Shown here one piece after another: positions 32,465-43,250 of a stretch of 44,970 nucleotides of DNA. A program made the translations under genes and the position numbers. The number at the start of each line of letters is the position of its first letter. The first letter of the stretch is position 1. A model generated the notes under the pieces. The model saw nothing but the letters and a program-made list of their open reading frames with translations. It was not told where the DNA came from and did not search any database. This DNA comes from Gnetum montanum (Eukaryota; Streptophyta; Gnetopsida; Gnetales; Gnetaceae), in contig MNCI01014291.1 of NCBI GenBank assembly GCA_015680685.1, positions 49,273 through 94,242 on the forward strand. Reading direction: 5' to 3'.

Positions 32465-32700
32465 TTCATAATTAGCATTTTTTTCTGCATTTCCATACTT
32501 GGCATTTTTTCTATAGTTTCATACTTTGCTAATTTTCTATAGTTTTACACTTAGTTTTTTTTTTTCATTTCCATACTTAGCCATTTCTCTACATTTTTAC
32601 ACTTAGCCATTTTTCTACATTTTTATACTTAGCCATTTTTTTGCAACTATCAAGCTTAGTCATTTTTCTGTAGTTTTCAAAGTTAGCCATTTTTTGCAAA
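32465..32700 (+). repeat. About 29-bp tandem repeat in element B leader
   Basis: Eight or nine degenerate units of ACTTAGCCATTTTTCTACATTTTTAC type (no copy perfect) follow one another, with CTTAGCCATTT kept in most. It lies between the primer-binding region and the gag start. Confidence 0.75.
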
Positions 32701-32729
32701 AAACAACTCTCATAACCTAATTTGTGAAC

Positions 32730-34750
32730 ATGAATCTAGATCAACTTTCCATGTCAGTGTCTAACACATTTCACACCACAATCCACCCAAAGCATACTAC
32801 ACTAGGCCACAAACAATACAATTTTGTTTGTGCTAAAATCCAAGTGGAATTACTAGTGGATTTCCCTGACTTGGAGTAAAAACAAGACTATAAACAAGTC
32901 TAGCAAGATGGACAAGAGTACAACCCCTCATTGTTCAACATAATCCCACTCACGGAGTCCTACCACTAGTTGTTGTCCCAACTCATCCATGCGAATGAGC
33001 ATGATGTGAGGACAACCTATGAGGAAGCCTCGCAAAATGGAGAAGATGATTTTAAGGCCTACTACGAATGCAAGAGCCCCCTCTATGCTATCTTTCAAAA
33101 ATCACTTCCTAGTATGGCCCCTCCTTGATTCAGTTTACCTATCCTCTCCAAGATGGTGACCATGCTAATTTAGCCTTCCTCAAGAGTGACCATTACATTT
33201 GCCCAACCCTATGCTCACACAGGGGCCACCTCCCAGCCCTAAACAATTCAAGCATCCTACGTCCTACCTATCTCATTGATGTCCACAGTGTCCACCCAAC
33301 CCACTTGTGTGTGGCCTACCTCGGTCACCACGCCCATCGCTTAGCCAATGCATCAACTACATCTATCCACTATGATGTTAAACTGGCAAACTTCACAACC
33401 AACAATCCAACCCTATGCTATAAAACCAACACAAGCCTAGCTAATGCAACCAGCTAGAACACCCCCAAGCTTGGATCAACTATCTTAAAGCTACCTCCTC
33501 TAAAACCATCAAGGTTGTGGACTTCTACCAAGATGACTCCATAAGTCCTACAGTCCCATCCCTAACTATCCTAATTAAGGTGCAACTACCTCAACTCACC
33601 AAGTGTAATGGTAAAAAGTATCCCAATGCACACTTGGTCACATTTCAATCCAAGTGCCTTTTTCTTCAAGCCTGGCCACATTCCATCATGCATGTGTTTC
33701 CCATGTCACTCACTAGCAAGACCTTAGACTTGTATTGTGTGCTACCCAACACCTCAATCTCTTCTCTAGAGGATCTCATAAGCTAGTTTGTAACATGCTT
33801 CAAGTACAACCTAAAGCCTGAAGTAACCCTTGACTAGCTCATTCAAGTCAAGCAAGGGCCCTTAGAGCCCATGCCAAAGTTCCTCCAATGTTGGAATGCT
33901 ACATTGAGTGAAATGCATGAACCATTATCAAAGACACACTTACTGGCCATCTTCAAGGATGCAGTGATGACTTCATCAAGTCCAAATTATATTACCTAGC
34001 CCCAAAGTCTCTCAACTAAGCCTTTTTCCAAAGGAAGGGATAGAGGAGACAACACAAGCCAGTAATGACCTAGCCTACATGGCCTACAAAAACCAACACG
34101 TGCACAAGCAAAATGAAACAATGGCCAACCAAGGCTTGATAGCTAGGCAACCTAAGGCCCTAGCTCACAAAGCCACCAACTTTGGTGCCAACTTACCTAC
34201 ATTGGTAAAGGCCATCCCAAGACCCAACTTTAAGTGCAAGAATCACTCAAAGTATACACCACTACTAATGGAACCCTATGAACTACTAGAGCAACTCCTA
34301 AAAGCCAGGTGAATTCAGTACAAACATGTATCATAGATTACCCACCAAAAACATGATAGGTACTACAAACTATTGAGGAATCCCACCTTAACAGTATCAA
34401 ACGAGCACCCAATCCCACAACACTTCAAGCTAGACCAATACTATCATTACCACTGGATTTCTAGTCATAGTACAAACAATTATCGTGCTTTGTAGGATGA
34501 CCTATATAGAATGATAGAATGAGGCCAACTAGTGCTTAACATAGTGAGCCAATCCAACGCAGACGATGGCCCCTATGTCATAAACTCTATTAGCATAGGT
34601 GGCAAGTCTAAACTTGTGCAACAACCTTTTGTGATCCACATGCCTCCCAACAAGGCAAGGATCCCCTTGACCTCCACAAGAAAGAGGCTTGGCTTTGTTA
34701 TCAATGTGCCACCTTAGGCAACCACAACACCCTTTGTGCTCAAGGTCCCA
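32730..34750 (+). pseudogene. Element B gag (Tat-like, degenerate)
   Basis: A plausible start at 32730 (M-N-L-D-Q-L-S-M-S-V) leads into an acidic N-terminal part. The gag core is at 33570-33990: Q-L-T-K-C-N-G-K, P-N-A-H-L-V-T-F-Q-S-K-C-L-F-L-Q, F-P-M-S-L-T-S-K-T-L-D-L-Y, I-S-S-L-E-D-L, C-F-K-Y-N, P-E-V-T-L-D, V-K-Q-G-P-L-E-P-M-P-K-F-L-Q-C-W-N-A-T. About 34260-34310 has Y-T-P-L-L-M-E-P-Y-E-L-L-E-Q-L. The nucleic-acid knuckle of Tat gags is seen at about 34435-34500 but both metal-binding Cys are Tyr (Y-Y-H-Y-H, N-N-Y-R-A-L), as a G-to-A change would give. Stops and frameshifts throughout. Confidence 0.82.
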
Positions 34751-34987
34751 CAATAATCATTCGCTAAGATGTTAAACTGGCAACCAAACCAACAATCCAC
34801 TAAGACGTTAAACTAGCATGACACAGCAACAACAACCACTAAGAAACCTTTTGTCATTAAGGTGTCATAATGAGTTGGCCCTACACCTACTCGAAGCCCA
34901 ATAGCGGGCAATGTCTCGATCTCTCCTCCTTCAAGGGTCAACCCCACTAGCAACCCAAGTAGGCCTACCAAATGGTAACACAAGAGG

Positions 34988-36050
34988 ATGAACAAGCATC
35001 TCACAACTCCCATGGTAGAAGCAAAGGCCATAACCAATAAGCAACAACCAAACGCTGGGGCCCCTACCCCCAAGCAAGCAAAGCAACCTAAGCCCAAGTC
35101 CCCTCCACGAGAGATTCATCTCTCAAACTACATGGAGGAAGTCAAGGCCAACACAATGACTAACAACAAGGACTTCATAGCTATATTAACCCTAGTAAAA
35201 CAAATGATCAAGCAAAAGAACACAAAGTTGAGCTTGTACGACCTACTCATAACCTCATCTACTCACTATTAAGCATTGGCCCAAATGTTGGCCTCCATCC
35301 CTATTACAGAGGACATCCCTGCATATGAGAACACTATTCGTGCAATGATGTTGCCCCCTACACCACAGGAATTAGGTTCAACATCCCTAGCATTTTGTGA
35401 CGATGCAGTCAAGGTCAACCCTGAACAAGGAAAGGTCATTACAGCCCCATTGTTCATTAGCATATCTATTGGACAATGCACAATTCATAGAGTGCATGTT
35501 GATGATGGTGCAATAACCAATGTAGTCTTGTACTCTATTATCAACAAGCTAGGCCTAGTAGACAAAATTAGGCCAACAAAAATCACATATCTAAAATCCT
35601 TCAATGAATCACACATCATCGTCAAGGGTACAATCAACTTAGCCTTCATGGTAGGAGAGCAATTCCCCACTAGTACAAATTTCACTATCATAGAGGAGAT
35701 GCTAGGCTTCAACCTGATCCTGGGTAGGCCTTGGCTAGCTCAACTATAGGCCATCTCCTCTCCCATCCACCAAGAAGTCCACCTTCCATACAAAGGTGGT
35801 CAAGTTATCATCCATGGTGATAATGCCTCCTCTTCGGCTATCCACAACATAGACATGGAGCAAGTGTCTAAGGTGGGGTTTCTTGGTGATGCATCTATGG
35901 CAACCAATACAATGCATAAGGTTGACATACCTAAACAAGTGGTTGAAGCCAACATCCTCCTAGAGAATACTACACCCTGTGTGTCCCCTAATCCATACCA
36001 AATTAGGAAACAACTACCTGATCAAGGCACTCCCTTGGTTGAAAATGTGC
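34988..36050 (+). pseudogene. Element B protease with flanking linkers (Tat-like)
   Basis: 34988-35272 is a Lys/Pro-rich linker followed by L-V-K-Q-M-I-K-Q-K-N-T-K-L-S-L-Y-D-L-L, the Tat segment ahead of protease. The open stretch 35276-35749 (157 residues) holds the retropepsin: active-site loop V-H-V-D-D-G-A-I-T-N-V-V (35491-35526; D-D-G where Tat elements usually have D-N-G), F-N-E-S-H-I-I-V-K-G-T-I-N-L and the C-terminal F-N-L-I-L-G-R-P-W-L-A. After the stop comes a family-typical tail with H-L-P-Y-K-G-G-Q-V-I-I-H-G-D (about 35780-35822), decaying by 36050. A single TAA separates the linker from the protease. This is the best preserved coding block of the window. Confidence 0.85.
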
Positions 36051-36239
36051 TAGGCGCCTTTCTACCCTTTGCCTCCACTTGTCATGTATTTTTTACTTTC
36101 ATTTACATTACACTAGCCTACACATTTACATTTTTCTTACTTGGTTAGATCATGCATTTTTTGCTTTGTTTATGCATTCATCAACTTAGCTCATGCATTA
36201 CATTTGAAAAACATCAAAAACACATAAAAATCATAAAAC

Positions 36240-36800
36240 TAAAACTACAAAAAAACACATGGCTTGAAAAAGACTTAAACTAGCCCATGGTCTGAAATGG
36301 CTTTAAACTAACAACTTATGGCCTACCATGATCTTAAATTGGCAACGTACAGCTCGAAATGGCCTTAAACCATCAACCTCTTTACGATGGCCTGAAATGA
36401 CCTTAAACTACTATTGTAGCCTAAAACAACCTAAAACTATCACTCTTTGCATTGCTTCCCTTTCATTTGTGCATTTTAACTCTATTTATGATAGGTGCCA
36501 CTTGATGTTATTTTTCTAGTTTATTTTTGCAAGATCTTGCAGGCACACAACGTGACTATGCATGCAACATCACACCTCACATAGGCAAGGTAAGAACTCA
36601 TCTTCCATGATGCAAAGATAGTCTAATATGACTATAAATTGGCGTAGCAATATGCTATGACTATAAACTGGCATAGATCATCCTTGGGTCATGAAGTTAA
36701 ACTAGCACAATAGCTTATCTGCTACAACATTAAACTGGCACACAGTAGTATGTTAGGACTATAAACTAGCCTTCCATAGTCTACCAAGACCTTAAACTAG
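36240..36800 (+). repeat. TTAAACTGGCA motif cluster in the 3' noncoding part of B
   Basis: TTAAACT(G/A)GC(A) or ATAAACTGGC-like words occur about a dozen times here (for example 36275, 36334, 36663, 36697, 36730, 36760, 36792), 30-45 bp apart, often after TGGCCTGAAATGGCC or CTATGAC words. Three more copies lie within or next to gag (33378, 34772, 34808). Confidence 0.7.
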
Positions 36801-37958
36801 GTACATGCACTTGCAGCATCATTGCCTCCCACCATTTTACTAATCTTTTGGAGCACCTACCATTGGTACAACCTTTGGAGGACTCACAGCATCATTGCCC
36901 TAGCACTTTCACTAGCTTCTTGAGCACTTGCAACTGGCATAACATTGGATGCATTTGTAGCGCCTTTGCATCTAGAACTTGTAGCATCTCACATCTAGCA
37001 TTTGCATTTACATCTCATGTTGTGTGGTTTTCTTATCTTATTAAAGTTATGTTTGTAGGATAGAGCCTTAGAGGCAATTGTGCAAAGATGCATCTCATCA
37101 TAGAAGTAAGTCACCACATCACTCCAATGTGCATGATGGACTAGTTAAGCCATACAAGAGTGCATATCCCCCTCATCCTATTACAACCTATGCACATCCA
37201 TTCCTTCATCCCAATAGCCTCTCATCCCCCACATACTCATGATTGCACATCCCTATGATGCATACGCATTGTGATGCATATGGCATTCTCCTCATGTCAA
37301 CTGTAGAACCCATGGTAGACGTAATGTAAATTGTCCCATGGGGAGCCTCTATTGGCTAGTCAAGGCCCAAGAAAATGTAATGCAACTCATCTTGGAAAGG
37401 AAACACCTGTCCTCTAGAAGCAAGTAGTTGCATCAAAGCAAAGCCAATCTACTCAATGGCCTACACCTTGCAACTAGTATTCAGTAGTAAGTCAAACCCA
37501 ATGGAGGTTCGCCTCACAGCAAAGTAAAGAAAAAAAGCAAAAAATGAAAAAATAGAAAAAAAAAAGAGAACGAGAAAAAGCACATCCCCAAGCAAATTGA
37601 TAATGCTACAATTTCATAATCAGCCCAGTCTTGAATCCACTTTGACTCTCTCATGAGCACTCTAACAAGAGGTCAACATTTCAAGGACAAGCCACTTCAT
37701 GCCATGATCACTATTAGTCATGTTGACTTCACATCTTGCATCATGATATACTATTTGCATTTCATTTCCTCTGCTTGCATTTCATCTCCCTAGCACATTG
37801 CCTACACACATTGCCCCAACATACCCTTATCCACAGCACTCTTGAACATGGTGGAATGACACTTGATCTAATATTGATGAGTGATGTTGATGCCACATTT
37901 ACTATGGTATTTTGTGATTCTTTGTCAATTTCTCTTGGGCCACTCCTCTAGATGTCAC
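36800..37958. other. Noncoding 3' part of element B
   Basis: AGCATCATTGCC, GCACTTGCA and GCATTTGCAT words recur at 36800-37020. An A-rich stretch lies at 37525-37580. No RT, RNase H or integrase motif was found on either strand. Confidence 0.6.
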
Positions 37959-37971
37959 AAAAAGGGGTCAA
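37959..37971 (+). other. Polypurine tract of element B
   Basis: AAAAAGGGGTCAA runs straight into the LTR start TGAAACATC. It is almost the same as the tract of element C (5099-5111 on the minus strand). Confidence 0.75.
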
Positions 37972-39369
37972 TGAAACATCATAAAAATTTAGGCTACTGC
38001 TTCTCGACTACAAATTTTGCTAAGTGTTAAAACGATGACACTTTCTGCAAATTTGTCTAGGTGCTAAGACCACGCTCTTCACTATAATAGAGCGTAGTTA
38101 ACTTCAATGGCCAATCTTTTACAATTTTGGCTAAGTGTTCAAATAAGGTTAAAATATATAGAATTTTTCTAAGTGTTGTGCTATGCTCAGCATTGTAGCT
38201 GCTACACTTGGCACTATAGCTACTATGCTCTCCTATGCTCTAGAGCATAGTAAGTGGGGCCAACACACATGGCTAATTTTGTAGAATTTTTTTAAGTGTT
38301 GTGCTTCTATGCTTGGCACTATAGTTGCTATGCTCTGCTACATTTTAGAGTGTAGCAAGCATAGCCAACACACAAATGGCCAGTTTTGCAAAATTTTTCT
38401 AAGTGTTATGCTGCTACGCTCGCTACTATAGCTACTATGCACTCAACTGTAGCTACAATGCTCTTCCCACCTACTGCACCACCACATGGCACTCAATCTC
38501 CATTTTGGGCTAACCCTATCCCTATAAATACCCCTGGATCCCCAATGTTTTGGGGGTTGGCAATTGGCACTTCATTTGGCATTTGGCATTTTAACATCCT
38601 GGCACTTAGCTCCATGGGCAAACGAGACCCAAAGCACACCACATCGATAGAGAGGCATAGTTGCACTACACTATACATCGTGGCCTTTTTGTAACCCTAC
38701 ACTGCATGGTACACCATAGCCACACTGTAGCCTTGCACTGCATAGTACACCATAGCCCTATTGCAACCCTACAGAACATCGCACGGTACACCATGGCAAC
38801 TAACTCGACAAGCATGGTTCATCATAATGAGTGCCAGACTTCATAGCCTAACACCACTAAAATTGTGACTATGCTCCCACTATGCTTGTTGTACCCTATG
38901 TACCTTTTGAAATCCTTTTGGAATTAACTATGCTTCTATTTGGGGCTGTGTTCCATTTCTCTCTTCCATTCCTAGCATTTTCTTGCATCTTTTTGAATTT
39001 TTTCACGTGTTGTCGTGTTGTACTATGCTTAGGTGGTATTCTCCATAGGTTAACACCCTCATTTCAATTAAAACCCTTGGCTATGCTTGCCCTCATTCTA
39101 TGGTTACACTCTATACTTATCACCGTGAAACACTGCTTTGACACTTAGCACCATTTTGCTTTGTTTGCATTTGCATTTCGACTAACCATGCTACCTGTAG
39201 TTGCATCCAATACCCCAGTTGCAGCCAATGGAGTTCCTATTCAATTGACAAGACCATCAAGGATACTCTACCTCCATTTTCCAACAAGGCCCTCACCTAG
39301 AAGCAAGGTCAAGGTTGTGCACTCGCGAACCCCTTGGTGTTCTAGCTACTGACATTTTCAATCGCTACA
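37972..39369 (+). repeat. 3' LTR of element B
   Basis: Second copy of 30823-32207: TG start, TATA box at 38523-38530, three U3 sub-repeats, end near GCTACA (39369). The length of 1398 against 1385 bp fits. The first base after the polypurine tract fixes the left edge; the right edge is where similarity stops. Confidence 0.85.
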
Positions 39370-39540
39370 TTTGACATTGGTAGTTTTCAGAATTGGGAAG
39401 GATTCAAAGGTTTGAACAAGGTGTGGCTTCAAGGGGATTTGGTATTCTTTGTACCTTTCTATTCACCTAGGCGCATATGTGTTTCCATGAAAATCTTACC
39501 ATTCTATGCCAATTAATAAAGGAAGTTGAATAAGTCCTTA

Positions 39541-39800
39541 CATGGTGTGGTTCTCATTAGGAAAAAATGATGAGAAATCAAAGCACATCCCTTGGATAAA
39601 ATAAATGCATATGTCCTCACATGGTGTGGTTCTCATCAAAAAAAAAACCAAAAAAAAAAGAAAAAGGAAAAAAGATGAGGTTAAAAAGCATACCCCTTAG
39701 ACAAAATAAATGCATGTGTCTTTGCATGGTGTGGTTCCCATTTCAAAGAAAAAAACAATGAAAATTCAAAGCACATCCCTTAGAAAAAATAAATAGGCTA
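39541..39800 (+). repeat. CATGGTGTGGTT tandem repeat, three copies
   Basis: CATGGTGTGGTTC(T/C)CAT at 39541, 39620 and 39725 (spacing 79 and 105 bp). Each is followed by an A-rich run, then AAAGCA(C/T)A(C/T)CCC(C)TTAGA and AAAATAAAT. Confidence 0.75.
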
Positions 39801-40411
39801 CAAGCACTGGTTATGGGACTCATCTCCTCTAACCAAGCCCTTTCTTACTTTCTACTTCTTCTCTAATTTGGAATGGTGGTTGTTCTGTAGGAGCACTCTT
39901 ATGTTTCAAAGGATGGATTGGTCTTAGAACATCAATGCAAAGTCACTAAAACTGGTTGGTTTTGGTTTGGACTAAGGATGGATCCTATTAAGCTATTTAA
40001 TGACAAAATCCACAAGGGACTTCATGTGACCATAGTTAAGAACTCCATTTCATTCTCTCTCTCTTATCCATATATGTTTTTCACGTTCCACCTCACTGCT
40101 AGTTTCATGTTTTGGTCTGATGTCCTAGTTTGATGTGTTGGAATTCTTAGTTAGTTACTTTCAGGTTTTTGTACTTAACCTTCTGTAACCATTAGTCATC
40201 CATGGAGCCCATTGACTCTTTGGTTTGAAGTTATGCAAGGGCATAAAAGGCTTGTGCATGTTTTTTGGAGGACCAACTTGCATATCTTTTGGTTGGGTTA
40301 GTTAAGTTCTTTACCCTTAGAAACTCTTATAATCAAATTCTTTTTGTTTACCCTATCAATGATATCTAGTTGTACACATCTTCACAACAGTTTTCAATGA
40401 TATCTTCTTTA

Positions 40412-40724
40412 TATTATTGTGAATTCTTATACCCTCTTCAAATATTTTCTTGTATTAAAATTTTTCAAATTTAATGGACCGCTTGTCTATTTTACCATAT
40501 TTGTCAACCTTCTCACTAATACTACTCAAGGAACCAATCAACCACAATCATAACTTAGTTGAGTGTAACCATCGATGAGATAAGGCATTTAATCACTATG
40601 TGTTACACATTACATACTANTGAGAAGGTTGACAAATATGGTAAAATAGACAAGCGGTCCATTAAATTTGAAAAATTTTAATACAAGAAAATATTTGAAG
40701 AGGGTATAAGAATTCACAATAATA
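40412..40724. repeat. 104-bp perfect inverted repeat bounded by N bases
   Basis: 40621-40724 is the exact reverse complement of 40412-40515, all 104 bp, and lies exactly between N at 40620 and N at 40725. The 105 bp between the arms are unique. This looks like a small contig placed in the wrong orientation. Confidence 0.9.
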
Positions 40725-41086
40725 NAAATGGGAAGCATGGATTAGAAGTAGGACTATCTTCACCAAGGATGATGCAGCAATACCACATAATGAGGACTAT
40801 TCATGATCGAAGGATCTCTTCTCTCTCTCTCTCTCATTCTCTTACTGCCAAGAGGTGTTGGATGTCAATATTCTCCAGGGTGTTCACTCCTCTTTTCATG
40901 AACATCTAATGTTGTAAAAATTGTAATTCCATACACTTGGGCACTCAAAGTCTGTATGTCTATTCCATCTAAGTCAGTTTGTCATGTCAGTTAATAATCC
41001 CATACCTACCAAATATGTTATATTGTAAAGAACTTATTCCTCCTCTTCTTAACTTGAGGATGAGTTTTCATTCAGTCGTTGGGGTA

Positions 41087-41950
41087 TGATGAATTCTTAT
41101 TTTATGTCAGCCACAATGTCGGGTACACAACGTCAGGGCTACAACATCACATACATGATGTCAGGGCCTAGATCTGATGCCAAATGTCTGATGTCAGGGT
41201 ACATACCTTGAGTCTATAAGTACCATGTCTAGGCTCTAGTTTTGAAAGTTTTTCATTAGTCAGTTTTCAATTCTTAAGCAAGGTAGTGAAGCTCTTGCTG
41301 TTTCTTTTGCCTAAAGTTAGAATATTTTCTGAGTGCCTGTAGAAGGAGTCTAAACTGTGTATGGTTCTTTATTCGAGCACTAATGTACCTAAGTGTAGCA
41401 GTGTGACAGGAATAAAATGAACTCTTTTGATAATCCTTGTAGCACTAAGAATAACTTAATATTTTCTTTATTGAATTTTACTTTCATGTTCTTTACTTAA
41501 ATGCATTTTATTAAGCAATTTATTTCCAATAGTTAATGAACACAAGCATAGCCACTTCGAGCATTCATATAGTACTTGGTAACCTAGCAATGCTTAATGT
41601 TTGGTAGCCCAATAGTGCTATATGTGTTCAGGAAAGTGGGATGGTTACTTGTGTTAGGCTAGCTAGGTAATAAACATTAGTTTTCAATCTACTCTACCAT
41701 TATTCTTGTTGTAGGCAATTATAGCCATAAAATCTAAAACGACAAAAATTCATATAGCTCAATTACACTTAAACCATACCCTTGAACCTCACAAGTGTAG
41801 TTGGGAAGACAACAAACATTTTCAATGTCATTTCACTTCCTAGAGGAACTAGTGTACGAGATAACTATAGGTCCATGTAATTCGACTGGATCACGCATAA
41901 CACCTTAGTGATTCATATGGTTGGGTGTAGTAATACCTCGCTACTCATCA
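41087..41950 (+). repeat. 3' LTR of element A
   Basis: Starts TGATGAATTC and ends CTCATCA, giving a 6-bp inverted end TGATGA/TCATCA. TATA box at 41215-41220. Pairs with 23698-24558. Repeated TGATGTCAGGG words occur in its first 120 bp. Followed by TTCCT. Confidence 0.88.
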
Positions 41951-41955
41951 TTCCT
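41951..41955 (+). repeat. Right target-site duplication of element A (TTCCT)
   Basis: Matches 23693-23697. The sequence on its right continues element D. Confidence 0.6.
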
Positions 41956-42232
41956 CATTAATGTTGGTTGAAGCATGGATGGTGTTGAACATTTTGGAAG
42001 CAAAATGATGTTGCCCTACAAATCTCTCCATCTTAGCTATTCGTCCTAGTGAAAGATAAATATGAAATCAAAATAATATGAATTGGTATGAATGTATGAA
42101 ATATTTGTTTACCTAGGTGCACTCTAGTCTTGGTCATCATGTCCCTTGTTATAAGTTTTTATGTCTATTTACTAAGTGATAACTTCTCTCTAAGTGTTGA
42201 AGCCATGTTGTGTATTGAATGCTTTAGATAAA

Positions 42233-42263
<31 letters not shown>

Positions 42264-42351
42264 AAGATTAAGTTAAAATGAAAAGGATAAACTTTGTGGT
42301 TTTTGATATAATAAACTGTATAAGATCAACTACTCAACAAACATTGACACA
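41956..42351 (-). pseudogene. Element D leader and N-terminal gag, right of the A insertion
   Basis: The minus strand at about 42060-41980 reads F-I-F-H, D-E, L-R-W-R-D-L and G-N-I-I-L, matching the gag start of element A (24.83-24.9 kb). This shows that the D gag was cut here by A. A (TG)13 microsatellite lies in the leader at 42233-42259. The leader joins the primer-binding site at 42352. Confidence 0.6.
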
Positions 42352-42370
42352 TCCTTGGTAATGGTGCTAA
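42352..42370 (-). other. Primer-binding site of element D (tRNA-Asp type)
   Basis: The minus strand reads TTAGCACCATTACCAAGGA directly after the LTR end. It matches 14 of 19 positions of the Athila tRNA-Asp primer-binding word, and all five mismatches are A where the word has G. It supports D as an Athila-type element and marks the 5' LTR. Confidence 0.7.
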
Positions 42371-43250
42371 TGATGAGTGGTGAGGTATCCCTACATTCTA
42401 CCATACAAGTCACAAGTGCATGTGTGTGACCAAATTGCAATCCATGGATGGACAATGTAGGTATGCTAGGAGTTGATAGTACGTTCATAATCATTATCTT
42501 TCCACCTAAAGTTAGTGAAGTGTGAGTGTATGGTTTAACTCTCAGTGAGGTATATGATGTGTTGATGTTGTTGGGCTCATAGTACTCCTAATTGCAAACA
42601 TAATGATAATTCAGAATGAAAATCTAAATCTAAGTGATATAGAAATATAAATCTATTCTAGCCTAGGGCAATGAGCATTCAGTCTTGGCTTGCCAATCAC
42701 ATCTTGGGTTCATGTAATCGTTATTGAGATTACCAAGTGAGTTCACTACTAAGAAAATCAAGTGAAACCACTACTGGGTTACCAAGTCATTACACTTAAT
42801 GCTTGAAACTAATCATAATCATTCTACGTTACTAATGAACATGAAACATAAAGTGCTTTGAAAATGTGAAGAATTAACCTAGAGTAAACATGGAAATTAA
42901 GCTAATTAAAACAAAAGAACTAAGTGGATGTTGCAATGATGAAAAGCAATCTCGATCTTTATTGCTAAAGATGAATTGTGCCCAAGTATAATTCACTTGA
43001 ATAAATACTCCATACAACTACTGATCATCACACTACGGGCATTCACTCTATCACTAACTATAGAAACAAACTGCAATAGTTTTGCTAAGGGATGGAAGAA
43101 ACTATTATTGTTGGTGCAACCAAGTGTTGGTATTTATAGTGTTACATAGCTCCCAAGATATCACATCAATGATGATGTAGGATGAGATACCATATCATAG
43201 ATGTGATATCGTATCTATGATATCGTGCTTTCCATAAAATGGATTTATCA
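42371..43250 (-). repeat. 5' LTR of element D
   Basis: 880 bp with inverted ends TGAT/ATCA. The U3 side (42829-43250) pairs with 15130-15536. The U5 side resembles the LTR of A and LTR E (TGATGAG.GGTGAGGTATCCCTAC, then ACCATAC). TATA box on the minus strand (complement 43131-43138). Its U3 holds several near-palindromic GATATC words (about 43155-43230). Confidence 0.85.

Larger units (their letters stand above)
30823..39369 (+). mobile_element. Element B: non-autonomous gag-protease LTR retrotransposon nested in A
   Basis: Two direct repeats (30823-32207 and 37972-39369) with TG starts and TATA boxes bracket a plus-strand gag and protease. A polypurine tract precedes the right repeat. Between the protease (end 35749, conserved tail to about 36050) and the right LTR there is no RT, RNase H or integrase, only repeat-rich noncoding DNA. 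Right end approximate. No clean target-site duplication (TTTAT against TTTGA). The LTR start and polypurine tract match element C, and the gag-protease is Tat-like, so B probably relied on C-type enzymes; that is inference. Confidence 0.8.
39370..41086. other. 3' untranslated part of element A, right of the B insertion
   Basis: No coding region. It contains three CATGGTGTGGTT repeats (39541-39800), an A-rich tract (39638-39675), the inverted contig piece (40620-40725), a CT microsatellite (about 40820-40835) and, at the right end, TTGGGGTA just before the LTR as a weak polypurine tract. Confidence 0.55.
23698..41950 (+). mobile_element. Element A: Athila-like Ty3/gypsy retrotransposon, with element B nested inside
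   Basis: Both LTRs, a tRNA-Asp-type primer-binding site, gag, protease, RT, RNase H and integrase are in the standard gypsy order on the plus strand. The stretch from 30823 to about 39369 is element B. A itself interrupts the gag of element D. Without B, A is about 9.7 kb. All coding parts carry many stops, so A is dead. Confidence 0.85.

Noticed and set aside
30818-39374. Target-site duplication of element B (TTTAT against TTTGA)
   Set aside because: Only 3 of 5 bases match and the right LTR edge is uncertain; not reported as a duplication.
42233-42259. (TG)13 microsatellite as a functional element
   Set aside because: Ordinary simple repeat in the leader of element D; nothing points to a role.
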